This document shows, in pieces, positions 60,333 to 64,000 of a stretch of 64,000 bases of DNA (its first letter is position 1; each line of letters begins with the position of its first letter). Below the pieces are notes generated by a model, which saw only the letters and a list, made by a program, of their open reading frames with translations, did not search any database and was not told the DNA's origin. The position numbers were made by a program, and so were the translations under genes. The stretch is from Fasciolopsis buskii (lineage: Eukaryota; Platyhelminthes; Trematoda; Plagiorchiida; Fasciolidae): the NCBI GenBank assembly GCA_008360955.1, contig LUCM01006158.1, positions 178,236 through 242,235 of the forward strand, in the 5' to 3' direction.

Positions 60333-61258
60333 GGTCAGCCTCCCCATCCAAAACGTCTTCCATTAGCTCAAAAACTCTTACCGGGGTTGCTTATCTGAAA
60401 TATCTAGGAGTTACAATTGATAAAAATCTGAAGTGGACTACTCATATTTCTACCGGTGTGAAGAGTCTCAGACGGCTGTCATTTCAAATCAGGAAGTTGC
60501 GACACTACAAGGTGAAACAAAGCACCTTCGCCCGATTTGTGTACCAATGTTTTTCCAATCCTTCTTTACTGTTCTCCAGTTATTTTTCCAGGTTTTCTTG
60601 AAAAAACATTAAAGGTCTTCCTTGAGGGCTATCAATTATTAGCCGTGTGTCCTTCGTACCACCAACTGAATTTTCCCTAAATCTATGTGATCAACATTCA
60701 TCAGCATGTGAGAAATTCGCTCACAAAATTCTTTCTGATCCCACGCATCCTCTGCACAACGATCTCTCATACTTCGACACGATCGGCTTTTCGTTCCATA
60801 CACTCGAGAATCAATATTTATAGGAACTCTACTGTCCCATATTTAGCACGAATTTTGACAAACCTTGGCCGGGTTTCAGCCGAATTCCTGAGCAACGTGT
60901 CCTAATGCGTTAAGATAACTCCTGGATGAGTTCTTTACGAGGCGATTAGTGTAGTTTTTATTTAATTTATTAATTTTTTCACCTTATTTCATTATTTACT
61001 CCTACATTTTTTGACCGAAATGCGATACGATTTAGTGTATGCTAAAGTTTAAATAAGACAATACAATACATAAGACCAGGAGCAAATTTTCTTTAAACTC
61101 CATAGACGGTTCTCATCGTAGCGGGTTTGCTTTCCCCCGGGGTCTCATTTGCGATTCCATTTTAAACTGGGATATCATTATCATTTTCAAATACATTCAG
61201 TTGAAACCGGAATATTGTTCGATAAATTTTCTAATCCCCTAGCAGGTGATTTCATTAC

Positions 61259-61489
61259 CTCGCTCTGATATTTTGTGCTCCAGCCCTTGAGCCTTGGGAC
61301 CAGGGCACTGGACGCCAACATTGTCCCTGTATACTTTGATTTTTCTGGTAGCCTCAACTGCATGTACTCCTTTGCGTTGGAATCCCAGTGGAAATAAACG
61401 CGACCACCAACTTCATGTGGGAAGCTCACTGAAGCATGAATCAGTGCCTTGCCTTTCCGCCACTTGTGGCAGTAACGATCCGGATTCTT
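61259..61489 (-). CDS. Candidate exon, unknown protein
   Basis: A 77-codon minus frame without early Met: NPDRYCHKWRKGKALIHASV, FPHEVGGRVYFHWDSNAKEY, MQLRLPEKSKYTG, ending WSTKYQSE at a donor (CAGAGCGAG/GTAATGA below 61259). The donor is similar to that of orphan-gene exon 5. Possible acceptors are CTGTTCTGAAAG near 61489 and CATGCTTCAG above 61428; the latter would shorten the exon to 170 bases. The whole interval is GC-rich and looks coding. I do not recognise the family. It lies just 3' of the CR1-like LINE (opposite strand). Confidence 0.45.
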
Positions 61490-62253
61490 TCAGAACAGTC
61501 TATCAGTCGATCTGCTAACACGACTGGTAACTCGTCCCAATCTTATGGCAGGACATTTTCAGAATCCTGGAGGTTTCTTCGTCCATCGTTCATCGCCGAA
61601 GAAAATGCTTACTCTTCTTCTTGCTCGTGAAATTATATCCCTGTTCTCGAACTTCTTTCGCGTATCTATATTATTTCCACAGTAGACCACACGGATATTG
61701 GAACTTCCGGAATTCCAGTAATCAGCCGGCAGTTGTGTTCTTTAGGTCGATCTTTCCTAAACGTGCCCTGGGAAGCTAGTGGCAAAATGGATATCAGAAG
61801 TATCACAACATGTGATGTCCTAAAGTCAACGCGAAATTATGATGGGTAGCAATAACTCGGAGATCCGGCAAAATCGAACTGCTCATGTTACGTTGAAAGC
61901 AGCATGCTCAAATGGCATCACAAGCAGTTGAAGGTACTTAGTGAGGTCAACAGTGCTCTGGCACCTTGTTAAGCCGGGGATCATTTTTCACGGTGTTCCT
62001 TTCCGATTTGATTGTTAGCCGGTTTTCTTCTGCGTTACGTTATTGCGATTACAGATTCAACTGCTGAGGCATACTTGACTTGTCCACATAGTCAGTCGAA
62101 CAGATTTGCTTTCAGATTATTCATCTAATTGAAATCAGTTGGCAAAATCGTGAACTTGGTCCCATGGAGCAATAACAGGTCTCTGGATCAAGGGACTCAT
62201 GAATTGCCGTAATACCTCATTGAAATATCTCATCCGGAATGAGTTCTGTTCAG
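61490..62253. other. Non-coding stretch
   Basis: Nothing recognisable. It ends in the possible acceptor GAGTTCTGTTCAG of the next candidate exon. Confidence 0.4.
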
Positions 62254-62438
62254 CCGTTGAGAAAATGTTTGTCCAAGTGTCCGACTGGACACAGTCTGAG
62301 TTCACCCGGACTATCGAATCTGGACGTGCTTTAGATCAGCACTCGTTTGCTATTCCTCCTAATCTAGTTGAAGCACCTGTCGCTTTTTCTCAAATCTTAC
62401 CAATAATTAACCTATCTCACATAGGTCTTCTATGTTAG
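62254..62438 (+). CDS. Candidate exon, unknown protein
   Basis: After the acceptor-like TTCTGTTCAG the frame reads VEKMFVQVSDWTQSEFTRTI, SGRALDQHSFAIPPNLVEAP and on to TAG at 62436-62438. Coding-like composition, no recognised motif. The frame is also open upstream to 62199. Confidence 0.3.
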
Positions 62439-62618
62439 TGAATTCTTCATAACCCAAGTGAATTACAGTTTTATTGATTTATCGATGATCTCTGAGTTTC
62501 TGTTTTTGATCAATGACCTTCTACGTGCATCTCAGTAAGGTTCACCTTTTATTTAGTTTTCTTATTTTTGACTCATAGTACTAGTGGTCTGGAAAGTTGC
62601 AGCTGAACTTTTTTTTCT

Positions 62619-62921
62619 GTGAGCAGATTGCAGGTTTCGTGTAAAATAGGTAAACGCGAATATACTACAGCCTTTAACATCGATCACTCTGTTCCAGTAT
62701 TGTTTGGAAAGTTTAATCAGTTGGTCGTCAAAGGACGGTACGATCTCTGTATGGTAATCGGAGATACGGGCATAAAACATGTGGCCTTCCGGTTGGTAGC
62801 AATGACAGCTTGGAATGGACTTTGCTATCCTCAGGTTTCCGTCATTTATTTTCAACACTATCATACTTACCGATCGACGTGTACCGTAACATTTTGAACA
62901 GCATGTACTAGGATGCCCCAT
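62619..62921. CDS. Candidate exon, strand uncertain
   Basis: Both strands are open for about 90-120 codons here. Plus strand: after TGAGCAGATTGCAG the frame reads VSCKIGKREYTTAFNIDHSV, then GRYDLCMVIGDTGIKHVAFR, to a possible donor CTCAG/GTTTCC at about 62834. Minus strand: a frame with DGNLRIAKSIPSCHCYQPEG and FDDQLIKLSKQYWNRVIDVK. Long double-strand openness suggests one real exon and its shadow; the plus reading has the better acceptor. No family recognised. Confidence 0.3.
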
Positions 62922-64000
62922 CTGGACCTCAAAATACTAGGAATGTGACAAATTGGATCAAGAGGACAGAATAGAATAACCGATTAGAGAATGAAAAGTC
63001 ATTATTTCGGTTTCTGCCTACAATATTTCACATTTGCTGCAAAGCAGCCTGATGGATACCGTCACAGACTGGCAAAACTGCGATTCTTAGAGGTGTTCTA
63101 AGTACTGAAGTATTGAACCTCCACGAGGATTGTAAATTACTGCCATCTGGTTTGTCTTTTCAGCGATCTCACTCCTGGTTGACTTGAAAGCAAGATATCA
63201 TGTATTCGGTCAAGTGTAAAAATCGTTCATCCTGTCCAAGAGAAATCGCGTATCCGGGGTTGTACTGCGGCTAGTTCTGTTCTAGGCGTAAAAACTGCTA
63301 CGAATCTAAATTCTCTGGTCCTTCACGGCGGTGATTGCTTGAAAAATAAGTACTATGGTGAAAAAAATTATGAAGGAACATTTTCAATGATAAACTTCAG
63401 CTAGCATGAACTCATGTGTTGCCAAGAGTGTTGATGGTTCCACTTGCAACCAACAGATTCAGCCGGATTATTTCACGGAGTTACTTAGCTTGTGCCTCTC
63501 CTTTTTTAATGCATCATGGCTGGTCGCCTTCCTCGAAGTTGGGGGAATGACTAAACAAGAATCATCGCTCTCAGCGATCAAACGGGCCTAGTGATCACTG
63601 CTGCTGTCCACATCCCAATTAGATTTGGCAACTATTGTGAGAAGATTAATTTTGCACTGAAAAGTGTCGATAGCATATTGGTTGTTCTTTATGTATTAGA
63701 AAAAATATTGAACACCACTGAAATTCCTGATACTTCCACCAGGCGTAAATGACCCAAAGTGAACAAATATTGCAAACACCAAAACGGAAATGAAGCTCTC
63801 AAACTCGAGACCGGCTAATATGTGCAAAACGCTTGAATAGACTTCCCACTTCCCGCGGCAGTCGGTTCTATAAGTTCGTAGACAAATCCTCTAGATTTGT
63901 TTCTTTTTGCATTTAAGATAATACAATTTGATCAAAACTCGAGTCCGTTTTCAATTTGTTCCCATCGACTTTTGTCGGTTTGTTTCACGGAGAGAAACAA
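62922..64000. other. Non-coding stretch
   Basis: A 61-codon plus ORF at 63406-63591 has no recognised motif or splice support. Nothing else seen. Confidence 0.4.

Larger units (their letters stand above)
58230..61076 (+). pseudogene. Degenerate CR1-like non-LTR retrotransposon
   Basis: A near full-length but broken LINE. APE-type endonuclease: ESWLNPDIADSLVS at 58534, GGGVATYI at 58630-58653, TNHPDLFS at about 58980 and SSSDH at 59025-59039 (the SDH motif kept). RT: TTKITTAVGRDSLSSALI at about 59620; then one frame from 59885 to 60601 with QFAYES, FLDCSSAFDSVP (motif A, catalytic Asp kept), SGVLGGAVLFPFLF (motif B), GLNLNTSKC and YLKYLGVTIDKNLKWTTHIS. The C-terminal tail (TRSAFRSIHSRINIYRNSTV, about 60780-60840) is frameshifted. 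The catalytic YADD box is missing at a single N (60255). The 3' end is a short ACAAT-type repeat near 61055-61070. Clade assignment as CR1-like rests on the motif style; L2 or a related clade is possible. Confidence 0.85.

Noticed and set aside
1..64000. Bacterial or phage contamination
   Set aside because: No dense ORFs, operons, ribosome binding sites or prokaryotic gene families; retroelement types and splice signals are eukaryotic.

Overview
The window looks like nuclear DNA of a flatworm, most likely a digenean trematode. The signs are sparse short exons with GT/AG splice signals, long non-coding stretches, and decayed retroelements of kinds common in flukes: a Penelope-like element (PLE) with a GIY-YIG domain, an RTE-type LINE, a CR1-like LINE and Ty3/gypsy-like debris. 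I see no operons, Shine-Dalgarno sites, CRISPR arrays or rRNA. The species cannot be named from the sequence alone. The sequence carries assembly scars: N gaps at 27606-27998 and 41243-41663, and single Ns at 24010 and 60255.

Layout. 1-10 kb: almost empty, with a possible LTR/promoter near 2.8-3.0 kb and a good terminal-exon candidate at 4745-4921. 10.3-13.5 kb: retroelement debris, namely two PLE tails and a gypsy-like gag/protease fossil. 13.5-23 kb: mostly non-coding, with a dispersed repeat at 17.2-17.5 kb and a few weak exon candidates. 23.1-24.9 kb: an 863-bp block repeated in tandem around a single N, probably an assembly artefact. 25.8-28.5 kb: isolated exon candidates on both strands and the first long gap. 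30.9-31.8 kb: a truncated PLE folded back on itself by a 290-bp inverted repeat. 35.6-50.9 kb: the best gene model, six minus-strand exons with compatible phases. A fossil RTE (40.7-43.2 kb, itself interrupted by another repeat and by the second gap), a gypsy integrase scrap and tRNA-like sequences lie in its introns. 51.8 kb: another PLE tail. 53-56 kb: isolated exon candidates. 58.2-61.1 kb: a near full-length but broken CR1-like LINE. 61.3-62.9 kb: further exon candidates.

The six-exon model encodes about 620 residues of a protein I do not recognise. It has a large Ser/Pro/Gln-rich exon with a short polyQ coil. Everything else that can be named is mobile-element derived. No set of genes here forms an obvious pathway. 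The observations most worth following are the PLE fold-back, the hammerhead-like modules in the PLE tails, the nested RTE insertion that shows the second gap is mis-sized, and the orphan multi-exon gene.
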